DNA of 64,000 nt from Hydractinia symbiolongicarpus (lineage: Eukaryota; Cnidaria; Hydrozoa; Anthoathecata; Hydractiniidae). Positions 61,330 through 64,000 of the stretch are shown here, in pieces; positions within the stretch are counted from its first letter, which is position 1; each line of letters opens with the position of its first letter. The stretch covers positions 13,476,501 through 13,540,500 of the forward strand of contig NC_079882.1 of NCBI RefSeq assembly GCF_029227915.1. The letters are read 5' to 3'. Position numbers and translations under genes: made by a program. The notes under the pieces are model-generated. The model was not told the DNA's origin. It ran no database searches and saw only the letters and a program-made list of their open reading frames with translations.

Positions 61330-64000
61330 ATTGTCAGTTTTCCCTCTTATTTCTCAGACAAATAAAGGGCTTGGGAAAGAAGTTGAACGACTTACAAATT
61401 TCTTAATTCTAAAGTGTCCCCTTTGAAGTCATGCAATGCAATTAACGCAGTTTTTAAAACAGCTTTTGTCAAAACAACCACTTGAGCAGCTTCTGTAACG
61501 CATTTATGACTTATGAGAATGATTAGTGATTTTTTTATACAATAATTATACCCCTGTTTTACCAACTTATCATTTCGACATGAACATTCGATCTTTCAAT
61601 CACGCATTTCAATGGTTCTCCATCACAAAGAATAATTTAACATTAGTAAGATTTGTTTACATTTGTGTGCAAAAGGAATGATATTGTTGAACCGTGAAAT
61701 AAAAATAAATAAGCTTATAAAGCAAGAAAGAAGTGAAAGATTATTTTACTGAAGCAAAAGAGAAAGTTTTTTAATGGAAAAGCATGTTAAAGAAAAGCGA
61801 TAAAATATAATTTAAACTTTTTTTAAAAAAAAATTTCGCTAAAAAAAAACAGATCATTTTATCACTCGTTTGTTATTATTACATGACATCTTATTAATGA
61901 ACAATGAAAACAGTAAGTAAACAGAACTGTTAGAACGCAATCTGCTGAGCTCTTGGACTCTCTGCACGATGTGACGTATGCTCAATTATTGGGATGTAGT
62001 CCTGTTGGCTTATTGCAACCTTGGAAATTATGAAATTGAAGATGTTTCCGCACAGGCTGAAGGTATAAATAAATACTTTTAGCGATTGTAAAAGGTTTAT
62101 TTTACCATATTTATGTATTGCCTTACTAAAATAACAATTTAATAGTGTAGCAATAGGAATAGTGTACTACTTAACAAGTGTCCTGTTTAGCGTCTAACTT
62201 AATGAGAGTATAGTGTAGTAGGTATTTCCTGAATAGAAATTTTGCTTGCCGAACTGATGATTTATTGTTAGATTTCAAATCCAGTTTGTTGAAGAGTTTT
62301 AATTTTCGTGCCACCAAGAGAAATCCAAGTGGAGTTATGGTTCATAAACTAATTAGAAATGAAGTTTATAATATAGACCAAAAGTTTGTATGATTATGGT
62401 CTTGCAAATTTTTCTTTCGAAAAACGTTTAGCTGTTTAGATAAGCTAAATATAAACAAGATATGAACCTAAAATATACAAAGATAATATGCCAACAGTAG
62501 TTTTTTATCACTTGCTACAAGCTAACTATACTGAAAAGCGTTTTGTGCTTGAAGAAAGTAACACCAAAACGTTTTTTATAAATTTGGCTAGCTTTATCAA
62601 TCAATCACGGCTCTATGCCATAATCCTCTTAATTATGCAAAAATATGAAGGCCAATCATATTTCAAAATCCAGTCAATGATTTCAGGGTACTTTGCACCG
62701 CTTTCTGTCATATCAAAAAAGCCTGGAGACAAGAGTGCCATTGGCGGATTAAGGGTATGTCACGCTAGTTGGGTGGATGTACTTAATTTTTCGCCAAAGG
62801 TGTATTGTTGCAATTAAGTATTTCGCTTATACACAAAAATCTGTCCGGATAACTTTCTTAAAATGCGCTGCGTTGAATTTCTATAGAATTTCTACACATA
62901 ATACACAAATGCATATATTATATAGTTGAACACATATTCATAAATGATATGGCGTACGAAAGAAACTGCTTAATTATCCTGCGACTAACTTTGTATGTTG
63001 TTTCACTAGGGGACATAGACTTCAATTATTTTGCTTCAACTCACTCTAAAAATAGTAGGGTATCTCTCGTAACTTAATCTTGACGTACTTGGACACACTT
63101 TCACTTTTTGTTGAATAGAGGGTTGAAAATATAAATCAATTAAAAGACCTCCAAAAATACTTTTTTCCGACAAACTTTGTTAGTCAAGAGACAGTGCTAT
63201 AGGTAGAAGCTGATTTTGTATTGTTTTGTAAGTTTTTAGATAGTCAGAATATAGATAAAACGTGCAGGGAAACTTTGCTACTATTTTTAAACTAGTAAAT
63301 TAAGAAATCTGGAATTTTTATTAGCTATATAGAAACGTAAAAATGTAAAATGCTGTATTCGCATAAATTTTTTATTTGAATACAGCATATTTTTTAAAAT
63401 ATAATTTCATGTTGTTTTGTGCTGGGTTTCATTCTGATTTCTTTCTCACACACGCTTTTCTTAAAGCAGTACTAATTCAGTTGTTCACCAGAAATCTATT
63501 GAAAAATGCTCTTAAGCTATAGCCTTCAAAATACTCAAAGGAATTTTTTAAAGCGTGCAAAAATTTGGAAGTCAACAGTGTGCGTAAACACCTCTCTTTA
63601 TGAAACATCAGTCATTTTAGGTAAATCCGCTTTAAATCTCAGTAAAAAAATGGCTGATATATAGATCTGTCCCTGCTTAGTTTTCCTCTTGACATTTCAT
63701 CTTAATTTTATGCATTTTCAAACTTGTTTAAATTTCTGTATCCGTATCCATAAATACTCCCTTTGCATGGTAAAAGGGGCTTTAATAACGTTTTTAACAC
63801 AAAATAAAATGCACACTTACAATTTTTAATGTGAACAAGAAGCCCTGGGGGCTCTAAGAATTTCCGCGCGCTACTAAAATATTTGATGAAAACCTGCTAA
63901 TTCGTTGTGTTATTGTGCCAAACATTCGAAGGGGTTTGGTGCATGAACCTCTGAAGATAAAGCACACCAGTGACATTATATCTTACAACAAACGCAAACA
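61330..64000. other. AT-rich DNA, no gene recognised
   Basis: No exon, RNA gene or repeat end that I can support. A 109-codon frame at 62488-62817 has no features of a real protein. Confidence 0.4.

Noticed and set aside
62488-62817. 109-codon open frame near the right edge
   Set aside because: No recognisable domain; AT-rich chance frame.

Overview
The window is animal genomic DNA. It is AT-rich, carries intron-containing genes with GT/AG splice sites, and is loaded with DNA transposons. Gene content (an AIFM1 orthologue, a TARBP1-type tRNA methyltransferase exon, secreted cysteine-rich proteins) together with Polinton and Helitron families suggests an invertebrate, most likely a cnidarian. 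I cannot name the species from sequence alone.

Layout. 1-7.6 kb: host DNA with a 1.6 kb inverted-repeat transposon (337-1973), a secreted TIL/VWC-like gene in at least four exons (3294-4744), a small TA-flanked MITE full of GCGCTTATT motifs (4934-5386) and a GC-rich tandem repeat (6.9-7.3 kb). 7.6-37.85 kb: two large, more GC-rich virus-like transposons of the Polinton/Maverick class, element E1 (7606-22635) and element E2 (23122-37849). They lie 486 bp apart with their polymerase ends facing each other. Both have long terminal inverted repeats (168/203 bp and 497/495 bp) starting AGAGATAG and apparent 5-bp target duplications (GCTAG, ATAAG). They are distant relatives with colinear gene order: protein-primed type B DNA polymerase with an N-terminal SAP domain, small membrane proteins, packaging ATPase, BRO-like genes, major capsid protein, penton-like protein, coiled-coil/membrane protein, a candidate ssDNA-binding protein, a zinc knuckle protein and a 24-residue-repeat protein. 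Most genes in both copies carry frameshifts, stops or deletions, so both are decaying relics. E1 keeps a degenerate integrase; no integrase is visible in E2.

Two regulatory patterns run through both elements. First, AATAAA stands 0-9 bases before the start codon of 18 genes. Second, perfect or near-perfect hairpins lie just downstream of stop codons, often between convergent genes.

37.85-64 kb: host DNA with hAT and pogo-type transposase remnants, a two-exon secreted six-cysteine protein (40213-40852), a five-exon coiled-coil protein gene (complement 41360-50245) whose introns hold three Helitron-like copies, a complete 16-exon AIFM1 gene (complement 51177-55996, 620 aa), a TTAA-flanked MITE just upstream of it, the last exon of a TARBP1-type gene (complement 57463-57596), and remnants of a retroelement. 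A fourth Helitron-like copy of the same family sits inside E2.
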